DNA of 7,680 bases from Cellvibrionales bacterium UBA7375 (GTDB lineage Bacteria > Pseudomonadota > Gammaproteobacteria > Pseudomonadales > Porticoccaceae): contig DKNZ01000071.1 of NCBI GenBank assembly GCA_002469845.1, forward strand, positions 1 to 7,680, written 5' to 3'. The notes beneath the pieces were generated by a model that did not search any database, had not been told where the DNA came from, and was given only the letters and a program-made list of their open reading frames with translations. Shown piece after piece: positions 1 to 6,350 of this stretch. The first letter of the stretch is position 1. Every line of letters begins with the position of its first letter. A program made the position numbers and the translations under genes.

Positions 1-605
1 TAGGCTTCAACCACAGCCCCAAGACGCTTGGCGGTGGCACAGGCCTGAAGTCCTGCAACACCCACCCCCATGATTAAGACACGAGCCGGCTGAAGTGTGC
101 CTGCGGCTGTCATTAACATGGGTAATATTCTTGGTGCTGCTTCGGCACCGAGTAGCACCGACCTGTAACCGGCAAGGGTGGCCATTGATGAAAGCACATC
201 CATGCTTTGTGCGCGGCTAATACGAGGCACCATTTCTAAGGCAATAGCTGTAGCGCCTGTTTTTGCCACTTGTTTTGCCGCTTGGGGCTGTGCGAGCGGG
301 TCCATCATGCCAATAACGAGCTGTTTAGATCTTAACCGCTTGAGGTCATCGTCAGCATTTTCAGTATTAGAACCAAAACTTTGAACTTGTAAAATTATGT
401 CAGCTTTAGCAAATATCTCATCTCTATCTGAAATTATCTTTGCGCCTACTGACTGGTAGTTTTCGTCAGAAAAACCCGCTAGCGCGCCGGCATTCTGTTC
501 CACCCACAGGTCTGCACCTGATTCAATTAGTGACTGGGCATTGTCTGGGCTTAAAGAAACCCTTTTTTCCCCTGTAACTAGTTCCCGTGTAACTGCAATA
601 ATCAC
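1..605 (-). CDS. pntA: NAD(P) transhydrogenase subunit alpha, N-terminal part (truncated by window edge)
   Basis: Proton-translocating NAD(P) transhydrogenase couples hydride transfer between NADH and NADP+ to proton flow across the inner membrane; this subunit carries the NAD(H)-binding domain I on the cytoplasmic side. Reading the minus strand from 605 gives 201 residues open to the edge. Visible are the N-terminal IAVTRE motif (residues 3-8), the family signature RISRAQSMD (128-136), whose Arg and Gln contact the nucleotide, and the Rossmann loop GVGVAG (180-185) followed by LGAVVEA. The wording around AAGTLQPARVLIMGVG resembles the split PntAA type of Pseudomonas and alphaproteobacteria, but the C-terminus that would decide between split and fused forms is outside the window. 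The start is GTG at 605-603: the Shine-Dalgarno AAGGAGA lies 6 nt upstream, whereas the nearby ATG at 610-608 reads ATG ACG TGA and stops. It lies downstream of ispB on the same strand, 172 bp away. Confidence 0.94.
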   Translation of the reverse strand, partial: MIIAVTRELVTGEKRVSLSPDNAQSLIESGADLWVEQNAGALAGFSDENYQSVGAKIISDRDEIFAKADIILQVQSFGSNTENADDDLKRLRSKQLVIGMMDPLAQPQAAKQVAKTGATAIALEMVPRISRAQSMDVLSSMATLAGYRSVLLGAEAAPRILPMLMTAAGTLQPARVLIMGVGVAGLQACATAKRLGAVVEA

Positions 606-620
606 GTCATTCTCCTTAAT
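603..620 (-). promoter_or_regulatory. Ribosome binding site deciding the GTG start of pntA
   Basis: The minus strand reads ATTAAGGAGAATGACGTG. GGAG is 6 nt from GTG but only 1 nt from the ATG, so spacing favours GTG. The ATG opens a two-codon frame (ATG ACG TGA) whose stop overlaps the GTG start as GTGA. Confidence 0.75.
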
Positions 621-678
621 GATAAATGCCCACTTTTGTGAACTCTTATTATGGTATAAGTTTATCAAAAACACCCAG

Positions 679-684
679 ATTATA
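679..684 (-). promoter_or_regulatory. Possible -10 box for pntA
   Basis: The minus strand carries a perfect TATAAT in an AT-rich stretch about 75 bp upstream of the pntA start. No convincing -35 hexamer lies 16-18 bp upstream, so this is a weak call. It would give pntA its own promoter separate from ispB. Confidence 0.25.
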
Positions 685-711
685 TATGAGGGTATATCGT
701 TAATTTTAAGT

Positions 712-764
712 AAGGCGTTTTAAAACTATCGCCTTTAGTCTATATAGCTAGAATGTTAGCTAGC
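712..764 (-). terminator. Weak hairpins after ispB, possible terminator
   Basis: Two inverted repeats follow the ispB stop on the minus strand. The first is TAGCTA (745-750 and 757-762) with a 6-nt loop. The second is AAGGCG/CGCCTT (712-717 and 730-735) with a 12-nt loop that is itself TTTTAAAA-rich. The second is followed on the minus strand by ACTTAAAATT rather than a clean T-run. Termination here would be leaky at best, so some read-through from ispB into pntA is possible. Confidence 0.3.
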
Positions 765-777
765 TTAATTTTGTTAT

Positions 778-1734
778 TTATGTGTCTCTAGATACGGCAA
801 ATGTAGCAAGTTTGGTTAAAACTTTTTTATATTTACCCTCTGGCAAGTCTTTTAAAGCTTCAAGAGCAAGACTTGAGTGCTCTTTTGCCCTAGTCAAACT
901 ATAGTCTACCCCACCGGTTTGTGAGACTATTTTTAAAATTTGATCAAAGTTTTCTGCTGACTTATTGCAAATTGCACTTCGTATTAGTTGTTTTTGTTGT
1001 GGATCACAGTGCTCCCGAGCGAAGATCATTGGCAGTGTCATTTTGCCTTCACTGAGATCATCTCCGATATTTTTTCCTATTTTACTGACATCGCCTTGAA
1101 GATCTAAAACGTCATCAGCAATCTGAAAAGCCATACCCAAATGCTTACCGTAGTCTTTCATTGGCTGGATGTCTGAACCAGCGAGGATAGCGCCGCACTC
1201 CATTCCAGCCTCAAAAAGCTTGGCTGTCTTTCTGTAGATGACGTCTTTGTACGTTGTTTCATCTAAATCGGGATTCCCTGCATTGGCCATCTGCTGAACT
1301 TCGCCCTCTGAGATCACATTAGTAGCATCAGCAAAAACACTCATAATCGGCATATCAGAAATTTCAACCAACATTTGAAAGGCTCGAGAATATAAGAAGT
1401 CACCGACTAGTACACTGGGGGCATTGCCCCATATTTCATTAGCGGTTTCCCGCCCTCTTCGCAGTGCTGAGACATCAACCACATCATCATGCAATAAGGT
1501 AGCGGTATGAATAAACTCAATAATAGCTGCAATTTTAATATGATCATTGCCATTGGAATAGCCATTGGCTAGCGCGCTTAACAAAACTAGCACTGGACGC
1601 AGTCGCTTGCCGCCGGAGTCAACAATATAACTCCCTATGTTTTCAACTAAACCTACTTCTGACTTGAGGCTATCAAGAATAAGCTGATTGACCGATTGAA
1701 ATTCGTCGGCTACGCAATTGTGGAAAAATGCCAT
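778..1734 (-). CDS. ispB: Octaprenyl/long-chain all-trans polyprenyl diphosphate synthase
   Basis: This cytosolic enzyme extends farnesyl diphosphate with isopentenyl diphosphate units to make the C40-C45 side chain of ubiquinone and menaquinone. The 318-residue protein is close to E. coli IspB (323). Family motifs are all present: GGKRLRP (41-47), the first Asp-rich motif DDVVD (83-87), LRRGRETAN (91-99), and the second Asp-rich motif DDVLD (207-211). The aspartates bind the Mg2+-diphosphate complexes. The residue five places before the first motif is Ala78, a small residue that in this family allows long products; whether C40 or C45 is made cannot be read from the sequence. The ATG at 1734 has only a weak Shine-Dalgarno, but no upstream in-frame alternative fits better. 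A good sigma70-type promoter lies 30-70 bp upstream. The gene is divergent from fabA; in E. coli the divergent neighbour is rplU-rpmA, so this setting differs. Confidence 0.96.
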   Translation of the reverse strand: MAFFHNCVADEFQSVNQLILDSLKSEVGLVENIGSYIVDSGGKRLRPVLVLLSALANGYSNGNDHIKIAAIIEFIHTATLLHDDVVDVSALRRGRETANEIWGNAPSVLVGDFLYSRAFQMLVEISDMPIMSVFADATNVISEGEVQQMANAGNPDLDETTYKDVIYRKTAKLFEAGMECGAILAGSDIQPMKDYGKHLGMAFQIADDVLDLQGDVSKIGKNIGDDLSEGKMTLPMIFAREHCDPQQKQLIRSAICNKSAENFDQILKIVSQTGGVDYSLTRAKEHSSLALEALKDLPEGKYKKVLTKLATFAVSRDT

Positions 1735-1771
1735 TTTTTAACGCCATACCTACTATGTTTATGCATGCCGA

Positions 1772-1800
1772 ATGCTAGGCAGACCGCGGTTCACTGTCAA
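1772..1800 (-). promoter_or_regulatory. Sigma70-type promoter of ispB
   Basis: On the minus strand a perfect -35 TTGACA (1800-1795) is followed after exactly 17 bp by TAGCAT (1777-1772, 4 of 6 matches to TATAAT). The predicted start is near 1765, giving a leader of about 30 nt. The spacer contains the 8-bp palindrome ACCGCGGT (1783-1790). Confidence 0.65.
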
Positions 1801-1806
1801 CCCTAT

Positions 1807-1816
1807 ATATGCATAT
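1807..1816. repeat. 10-bp palindrome in the ispB-fabA divergent region
   Basis: ATATGCATAT is a perfect 10-bp palindrome about midway between the two divergent promoters. It is AT-rich and short, so it may be chance or half of a regulator site. It does not match the FadR or FabR sites I remember. Confidence 0.25.
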
Positions 1817-1841
1817 TAGAGCAACTCTATGGATTTAACTA

Positions 1842-1870
1842 TTGAAGCAAAGGGAATAACTAGTTACGAT
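1842..1870 (+). promoter_or_regulatory. Likely sigma70-type promoter of fabA-fabB
   Basis: TTGAAG (1842-1847, 4 of 6) is followed after 17 bp by TACGAT (1865-1870, 4 of 6). The predicted start is near 1877, giving a leader of about 26 nt. A second, weaker candidate lies upstream: TTCACT (1790-1795), 16 bp, CATATT (1812-1817). Confidence 0.45.
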
Positions 1871-1902
1871 GCGCGCTTAAGTAGTAGATCAAAAAGGATC
1901 CC

Positions 1903-2424
1903 ATGACTTTTATACCTGAATCTTCTTATTCGAAAGAAGAAATTTTAAAATGTAGCCGCGGCGAGCTATTTGGCCCTGGCAATGCAAAACTTCCTGCGCC
2001 AAATATGCTGATGATCGATAGGATAACCACAATCAATAATACTGGCGGGACTCACGGCCTAGGCCAGATCATTGCAGAAATTGATATCACTCCAGATTTA
2101 TGGTTTTTTGACTGTCACTTTGAAGGTGACCCGGTAATGCCTGGCTGTCTTGGTCTGGATGCACTTTGGCAACTGGTAGGATTCTTTTTGGGTTGGAATG
2201 GCAACCCAGGAAAAGGAAGAGCCCTAGGAGCCGGTACAGTAAAGTTTTTTGGTCAAATCTTACCTGATGCTAAAAAAGTTACTTATAAATTAGATATTAC
2301 CCGACTTATTCAGCGCAAATTGATTATGGGCATCGCAGATGGCAGCGTTGAAGTTGATGGACGTGAAATATACACAGCAAAAGATCTCAAAGTAGGTCTT
2401 TTTGAAAATACTGAGAATTTCTAA
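1903..2424 (+). CDS. fabA: 3-hydroxydecanoyl-ACP dehydratase/isomerase
   Basis: FabA dehydrates 3-hydroxyacyl-ACP and isomerises trans-2-decenoyl-ACP to cis-3-decenoyl-ACP, the branch point of anaerobic unsaturated fatty acid synthesis in the cytosol. The 173-residue protein matches E. coli FabA in length (172) and along its whole sequence as I remember it. The hot-dog fold signature is clear: [10 protein letters not shown] (31-40), then the catalytic histidine in [15 protein letters not shown] (His72), and the catalytic aspartate in [10 protein letters not shown] (Asp86). The C-terminal block [11 protein letters not shown] (157-167) is also typical and separates FabA from FabZ, which is shorter and lacks the isomerase features. 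The ATG has AAGGA 4 nt upstream. It is followed after 32 bp by fabB on the same strand, the fabAB operon known from Pseudomonas. Confidence 0.97.
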   Translation: MTFIPESSYSKEEILKCSRGELFGPGNAKLPAPNMLMIDRITTINNTGGTHGLGQIIAEIDITPDLWFFDCHFEGDPVMPGCLGLDALWQLVGFFLGWNGNPGKGRALGAGTVKFFGQILPDAKKVTYKLDITRLIQRKLIMGIADGSVEVDGREIYTAKDLKVGLFENTENF

Positions 2425-2445
2425 CTATTGTTGGCTGTTTAATTA

Positions 2446-2459
2446 GAGGATAACCAATG
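2446..2459 (+). promoter_or_regulatory. Ribosome binding site of fabB
   Basis: GAGGA (2446-2450) lies 6 nt before the fabB ATG, within the 32-bp gap after fabA. No terminator or promoter is visible in that gap, which supports co-transcription. Confidence 0.7.
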
Positions 2460-3671
2460 AAACGAGTAGTAATTACTGGATTGGGAATAGTTTCTTGCCT
2501 TGGGAATGATAGAGAAACTGTTTCAAAGTCGTTAAAGGAAGGTATTTCAGGTATTCGTTACCGGGAAGACTTTGCCGAAATGGGTCTTAAATGTAATGTC
2601 GGTGCAACACTAGATATAGATCCTAAAGAACATATCGATAGAAAAATTATGCGTTTTATGGGCCCTTCGGCTTCTTACGCCTATATAGCTACTGATCGCG
2701 CGATTGCCGATGCTGGCCTTACCGAAGAGATGGTTTCAAACCCTCGAACAGGTCTTGTAATGGGTTCTGGCGGTGTTTCTGGTGAAATGTTTACCGAGAC
2801 CATCGATGTAATGCGCGAGCGTGGCATTAAGCGCGCAGGCCCTTACAGGGTAACCCAAATTATGGCCAGTACGGTTTCAGCCTGTGTTGCCACTCCCTTT
2901 AAAATTAAGGGTGTTAACTATGCCCTCGCTTCTGCCTGCGCAACCAGTGCACATTGTATTGGTCATGCGGCTGAACTTATTCAGCTAGGCAAGCAAGATA
3001 TTCTTCTTGCTGGTGGTTCTGAGGATATGCATTGGTCTATGGCAGGAATGTTTGACGCTATGGGCGCTTTGACAAGCAAATATAATGACAATCCTGAGGT
3101 TGCCTCTCGCGCCTATGATGCGGATCGCGATGGCTTTGCTCCGGGTCTTGGTGCTGGCACTGTAGTGGTTGAAGAGCTGGAGCATGCCCTAGCCCGTGGC
3201 GCTAACATTATCTGTGAAATTACCGGCTATGGCGCAACTTCAGATGGTGCCGATATGGTTGCCCCTTCTGGTGAAGGCGCAGAGCGCTGTATGCGAATGG
3301 CGATGGAAAATATTGATGGCCCAATTGATTACCTCAATACCCACGGTACCAGTACACCCGTAGGCGATTTAGCCGAGTTAGGCGCTATTCGCAATACCTT
3401 TGGTGATAACTGCCCAGATATTAGCTCAACCAAGTCATTATCTGGTCATAGTTTGGGTGCGGCTGGTGTTCATGAAGCGATTTACTGTATGCTAATGATG
3501 GAAAATAACTTTGTCGCTGGCTCAGCTCATATCGACAATCTTGACGAAAAAGCAGAAGGCCTTCCGATTGTCCTAAAGAGTAAAGACAAAGAGCTTAATC
3601 GCGTTATGTCTAATAGCTTTGGTTTTGGCGGCACTAACGCTACCCTAGTGATGGAGAAATATTCCGGTTAG
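2457..3671 (+). CDS. fabB: 3-oxoacyl-ACP synthase I (beta-ketoacyl-ACP synthase I)
   Basis: FabB condenses acyl-ACP with malonyl-ACP and is the condensing enzyme that elongates the cis-3-decenoyl-ACP made by FabA, so the pair commits carbon to unsaturated fatty acids. The 404-residue protein is nearly the length of E. coli FabB (406). Thiolase-fold active-site residues are all visible: nucleophile Cys161 in [10 protein letters not shown], His296 in [11 protein letters not shown], Lys326 in [13 protein letters not shown] and His331 in the same motif, plus the C-terminal loop SFGFGGTNA (387-395). The Cys-His-His triad marks a decarboxylating KAS I/II enzyme rather than FabH. Assignment to FabB rather than FabF rests on closer overall wording to E. 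coli FabB and on the fabA neighbour. It ends 17 bp before the run of A that begins the strong terminator. Confidence 0.96.
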   Translation: MKRVVITGLGIVSCLGNDRETVSKSLKEGISGIRYREDFAEMGLKCNVGATLDIDPKEHIDRKIMRFMGPSASYAYIATDRAIADAGLTEEMVSNPRTGLVMGSGGVSGEMFTETIDVMRERGIKRAGPYRVTQIMASTVSACVATPFKIKGVNYALASACATSAHCIGHAAELIQLGKQDILLAGGSEDMHWSMAGMFDAMGALTSKYNDNPEVASRAYDADRDGFAPGLGAGTVVVEELEHALARGANIICEITGYGATSDGADMVAPSGEGAERCMRMAMENIDGPIDYLNTHGTSTPVGDLAELGAIRNTFGDNCPDISSTKSLSGHSLGAAGVHEAIYCMLMMENNFVAGSAHIDNLDEKAEGLPIVLKSKDKELNRVMSNSFGFGGTNATLVMEKYSG

Positions 3672-3688
3672 TTACTTTGGTATATGGC

Positions 3689-3718
3689 AAAAAAAGGCAC
3701 CCATTGGGTGCCTTTTTT
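3689..3718. terminator. Strong bidirectional intrinsic terminator between fabB and prx
   Basis: A 7-bp perfect stem GGCACCC/GGGTGCC (3696-3702 and 3706-3712) with loop ATT is flanked by seven A on the left and six T on the right. It therefore works as a stem plus T-tract on both strands. It ends the fabAB transcript (plus) and the MFS-ssb-prx transcript (minus), whose last stop codon is at 3735. Confidence 0.93.
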
Positions 3719-3734
3719 AGTGACTAAAAACAAT

Positions 3735-4211
3735 TTAAAGGGCTTCTAGAACTACCTCAGCACTAGATACTTCAAAACCACTTTCATCAACATTAAGCAA
3801 TTCTACTACGCCATCATTGACGATCATGGCAAAGCGCTTGCTTCTGACACCCATTCCAAAACCTGTTCCATCAAGCTCTAAGCCCAATGCAGTTACGAAG
3901 GTACCATTACCATCCGCCAGCATAAGAAGATTTTCCGCATTGGAACTTTTACCCCATGCATCCATCACAAATACATCATTCACTGAAAGGCAGGCGACTG
4001 TGTCAGCGCCTTTGGTAATAAAGTCATCATACTTAACCACAAAGCCCGGTAGATGAGAAATAGCACAGGTAGGGGTAAAGGCACCTGGTACCGCAAAAAG
4101 AACCACTTTTTTACCGGCGAAAACGTCTGAGGTTGATAGTCCGGTCGGCCCCTCTGAACCCATTATGGTAAACATACCTTCCGGTAGTTTATCTCCAACT
4201 TTTATCGTCAT
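3735..4211 (-). CDS. Peroxiredoxin, Prx5/PMP20-type thiol peroxidase
   Basis: Peroxiredoxins of this class reduce hydrogen peroxide and alkyl hydroperoxides in the cytosol through a peroxidatic cysteine, with glutaredoxin/glutathione or thioredoxin as reductant. The 158-residue protein has the thioredoxin-fold motif PGAFTPTC (42-49), placing peroxidatic Cys49 after the conserved Pro-Thr. Arg126 in GVRSKRFAMIV is the usual active-site arginine. A second cysteine, Cys74, is in VACLSVND. The C-terminal region reads FEVSSAEVVL, with no cysteine where mammalian Prx5 has its resolving one, so a 1-Cys mechanism is inferred. The start is the ATG at 4211-4209 with GGAG 6 nt upstream. A longer reading from TTG at 4223 would begin on the Shine-Dalgarno itself and is rejected. 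It lies 35 bp after ssb with no terminator between, so it is probably the last gene of that operon. Confidence 0.94.
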   Translation of the reverse strand: MTIKVGDKLPEGMFTIMGSEGPTGLSTSDVFAGKKVVLFAVPGAFTPTCAISHLPGFVVKYDDFITKGADTVACLSVNDVFVMDAWGKSSNAENLLMLADGNGTFVTALGLELDGTGFGMGVRSKRFAMIVNDGVVELLNVDESGFEVSSAEVVLEAL

Positions 4212-4246
4212 TACTAACTCCAAATTTTAATTGAGCGTTTAAATCC

Positions 4247-4726
4247 CTAAAACGGAATATCATCATCAAAAGCAGAGTCACCAGCTGGAGCTGCTGCTTG
4301 AGGGGCTGCTTGCTTCTGCTGAGCCTGTTGCGGCTCAGATTGAGCATAGTCTGGTTGGGACTGGTCATAACCACCCTGTCCTGTCTGACCACGGCTATCT
4401 AGCATTTGCATTTCGCTAGCAACAATTTCTGTAGTGTAGCGATCTTGGCCATCTTGACCCTGCCATTTGCGAGTGCGCAATGAACCCTCAACATAAACCT
4501 TGGAGCCTTTCTTGACATACTGTTCGACAATTTCAGCTAAACGATTGAAAAACACCACACGATGCCATTCAGTGCGCTCTTGCTGATCGCCAGTATTTTT
4601 GTCTTTCCATGATTCAGAAGTGGCAAGACTTAAGTTAGTGACTGCACCACCTGAAGGCATATATCTTGTTTCTGGGTCCTGTCCACAGTTACCCACTATA
4701 ATTACTTTGTTAATTCCGCGTGCCAT
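4247..4726 (-). CDS. ssb: Single-stranded DNA-binding protein
   Basis: SSB coats single-stranded DNA during replication, recombination and repair and recruits partner proteins through its C-terminal tip. The 159-residue protein has the N-terminal OB-fold (about 1-110) beginning [18 protein letters not shown]. Trp40, Trp54, Phe60 and Trp88 occupy the same positions as the DNA-stacking aromatics of E. coli SSB. A disordered Gln/Ala/Gly-rich linker (about 112-150) leads to the acidic tip DDDIPF, the docking site for RecO, exonuclease I, PriA and others. It is somewhat shorter than E. coli SSB (178), with the difference in the linker. The ATG is preceded by AGGGGAAACA, a good Shine-Dalgarno that sits in the 13-bp gap after the transporter stop, so translation may be coupled. 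Confidence 0.97.
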   Translation of the reverse strand: MARGINKVIIVGNCGQDPETRYMPSGGAVTNLSLATSESWKDKNTGDQQERTEWHRVVFFNRLAEIVEQYVKKGSKVYVEGSLRTRKWQGQDGQDRYTTEIVASEMQMLDSRGQTGQGGYDQSQPDYAQSEPQQAQQKQAAPQAAAPAGDSAFDDDIPF

Positions 4727-4739
4727 TTGTTTCCCCTGT

Positions 4740-6113
4740 CTATTTGCGATTTAAAAAGGGTTGTAAGCTTTCTAGATCTATTAAGGTTTTGTTTACCTTA
4801 ATATACGCTAAATCTTCACCCTTGATGAGCAGTATATCTTCTACTCCAACTATATTTGAAACACTTTTTATAAATTCATTGGTTTTTGTTTTTTCAACAT
4901 GCAAGATTAACGTCTGAAGCGGTTTTGGCGAGGTCATTGTAAGTGCCACAAAACACCAAAATAACAGCATAAATGCTAACAACCAAAATACCCCATCTGT
5001 ACCAATAGTACTCAACGCCCATCCACCAAGAATACCTCCTGCAAAAGTACCCAAAAACTGGCAGGTTGAATAAATACCCATAGCTGTACCCCTATTACCA
5101 ACAGGGCAAACTTTACTTAACCATGAGGGTAGTAATGCTTCCAAAAGATTAAACGCCGCAAAGTAAATAAATAGCATTAATACTATGATGAAACCACTCT
5201 GTGAGCTACCCAAGACAAACATTGCCAATGTCATAAGCGCTACTGCTGATACAAATACCTGCTTTTGGATATTGCGCCTTTCTGAAAGAATTACGGCAGG
5301 CAACATAGCAATAAAACCTCCACCTAACAGGCTCAAATAAACCCACCATAACTGGTCTGGATTAATCGAAAGCTGATGCACCAATATGCTGGGTATTACA
5401 ACAAAAGCCGCCATCAAGGTCAGATGAAGAAAAAATATACCAATATTAAGCCGAATTAATGAAGGCTCGCACAGTAAAGTACCTAGCTGCTGTAAATCTG
5501 TCTGTGTCTCTCGATTTTTGCGTATCGAGTGAGTTTTTGGAATGGCTTTAAATATGATTAAAATACCAATCAAACCGAGTAATGCGGTAAGCCAAAATAT
5601 ACCTGGCATACCATAATTTGATGCTACAACTGGACCTAACACCATGGCGATAGCAAAGGACACACCTATACTACCGCCTATTGATGCCATAGCTTTAGTA
5701 CGATTTTGCTCAGCAGTGAGGTCGGTTACAAGTGCCATTAATGTACTTGCAATAGCACCCATACCCTGAAGTGCTCGACCAGCGACCACACCGATTGCAC
5801 TATCTGCATTGGCCGCCACTACACTGCCTAGTATAAATAATAAAAGTCCACCTAAAATAACAGGTCGACGGCCGATTTTGTCTGACAATAGCCCCAAAGG
5901 TATTTGAAATATTGCTTGGGTAAGGCCATATATACCTAGGGCAAGGCCTAACAGAAATGCCGAAGACTGATGATAGCCGTCAAAGTAAAGCGACATGACT
6001 GGCAACACCATAAACAAACCCAACATACGAAAACCGTATAGGCTGGCAATAGAGATTACTGCTCGCTTTTCTACTGGGGAAAATTTGTTTAAATTCTGGG
6101 GGCTATTAGTCAA
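4740..6113 (-). CDS. MFS transporter with C-terminal YAM-like domain (YajR family)
   Basis: This is a 457-residue inner-membrane protein of the major facilitator superfamily with about 12 hydrophobic segments (first near 19-43, last near 372-393). The drug:H+ antiporter motif A is present between segments 2 and 3 ([10 protein letters not shown], 74-83). [11 protein letters not shown] (113-123), [12 protein letters not shown] (132-143) and RGTAMGIYS (341-349) match E. coli YajR as I remember it. A long polar loop (about 191-220) separates the two six-helix halves. After the last helix a soluble tail (394-457) has the beta-alpha-beta-beta pattern of the YajR YAM domain. The substrate is unknown. 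No in-frame ATG occurs before Met30, which lies inside the first helix, so the start must be non-ATG: TTG at 6113-6111 is the best fit and gives YajR-like length, though its Shine-Dalgarno is poor. The same gene order, uvrA divergent from an MFS gene and ssb, is known in Pseudomonas. Confidence 0.92.
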   Translation of the reverse strand: MTNSPQNLNKFSPVEKRAVISIASLYGFRMLGLFMVLPVMSLYFDGYHQSSAFLLGLALGIYGLTQAIFQIPLGLLSDKIGRRPVILGGLLLFILGSVVAANADSAIGVVAGRALQGMGAIASTLMALVTDLTAEQNRTKAMASIGGSIGVSFAIAMVLGPVVASNYGMPGIFWLTALLGLIGILIIFKAIPKTHSIRKNRETQTDLQQLGTLLCEPSLIRLNIGIFFLHLTLMAAFVVIPSILVHQLSINPDQLWWVYLSLLGGGFIAMLPAVILSERRNIQKQVFVSAVALMTLAMFVLGSSQSGFIIVLMLFIYFAAFNLLEALLPSWLSKVCPVGNRGTAMGIYSTCQFLGTFAGGILGGWALSTIGTDGVFWLLAFMLLFWCFVALTMTSPKPLQTLILHVEKTKTNEFIKSVSNIVGVEDILLIKGEDLAYIKVNKTLIDLESLQPFLNRK

Positions 6114-6136
6114 TGTAATCGCTTATTAATTGAATT

Positions 6137-6165
6137 GCTATATGGCTTACTATAGTAACAGTCAG
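6137..6165 (-). promoter_or_regulatory. Candidate promoter of the MFS-ssb-prx operon
   Basis: On the minus strand CTGACT (6165-6160, 4 of 6 matches to TTGACA) is followed after 17 bp by TATAGC (6142-6137, 4 of 6). The predicted start is near 6130, giving a leader of under 20 nt before the TTG start. The spacer is occupied almost entirely by a 12-bp palindrome. Confidence 0.4.
6147..6158. promoter_or_regulatory. 12-bp palindrome in the promoter spacer, possible operator
   Basis: TTACTATAGTAA is a perfect 12-bp palindrome lying wholly inside the 17-bp spacer (6143-6159) of the candidate minus-strand promoter, the classical place for a repressor site. The surrounding 16 bp (6146-6161) can be aligned to the LexA box CTGT-N8-ACAG: the right end fits ACAG with one change to AACAG context, but the left reads CTTA instead of CTGT. 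I therefore do not call it LexA. Confidence 0.35.
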
Positions 6166-6208
6166 ATGGGCGCGGGAAAATAAATATCGTCCAATTTTTT
6201 ATCTATTT

Positions 6209-6235
6209 ATTAACCAATCAATTAACCAATCAATT
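6209..6235. repeat. Tandem 12-bp direct repeat in the uvrA-MFS intergenic region
   Basis: ATTAACCAATCA occurs twice back to back (6209-6220 and 6221-6232), followed by ATT, the start of a third copy. It lies about midway between the transporter start and uvrA, upstream of both candidate promoters. The remainder of the 237-bp intergenic region (6114-6350) is AT-rich, with no RNA gene or further open frame that I can support. Confidence 0.85.
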
Positions 6236-6289
6236 CATCTATATTCGCAATAGAAGAGTAAATAGTATTTAAATTTGTTCTATTTCACT

Positions 6290-6319
6290 TTGCTCGGCCA
6301 ATGCCAAGCACTTTATAAT
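6290..6319 (+). promoter_or_regulatory. Sigma70-type promoter of uvrA
   Basis: A perfect -10 TATAAT (6314-6319) follows TTGCTC (6290-6295, 4 of 6 matches) after 18 bp. The predicted start is near 6326, giving a 25-nt leader. No LexA box overlaps this promoter. Confidence 0.6.
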
Positions 6320-6350
6320 GGACCCTTTAACCTAAATAAAAGTAGACCTA

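Noticed and set aside
178..723. Two plus-strand open frames (178-384 and 541-723) over pntA and its leader
   Set aside because: They lie opposite the clear PntA reading frame or run into AT-rich leader, have no family resemblance, and have no convincing Shine-Dalgarno.
1735..1902. FadR, FabR or DesT operator upstream of fabA
   Set aside because: I looked for inverted repeats of the remembered consensus types and found only short AT- or GC-rich palindromes that do not match.
2985..3185. 66-codon open frame on the minus strand inside fabB
   Set aside because: It is antisense to the well-conserved FabB core, shows no recognisable motif, and is an expected by-product of fabB codon use.
4212..4223. 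Longer peroxiredoxin starting at TTG 4223
   Set aside because: The TTG is part of the TTGGAG Shine-Dalgarno for the ATG at 4211, and the four extra residues (MELV) are not part of the usual N-terminus.
3817..4392. Open frames at 3817-4056 (plus) and 4189-4392 (minus)
   Set aside because: The first is antisense to the peroxiredoxin gene; the second is a shifted reading of the ssb tail running into the prx start. Both compete with proteins that have intact active sites.
4720..4917. 65-codon plus-strand open frame over the end of the transporter gene
   Set aside because: It is antisense to the YAM-like domain of the transporter and has no independent support.
6146..6161. Degenerate LexA box CTTACTATAGTAACAG
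   Set aside because: Only one half-site keeps the invariant bases; CTGT is replaced by CTTA. It is kept as a palindrome of unknown function, not as an SOS box.
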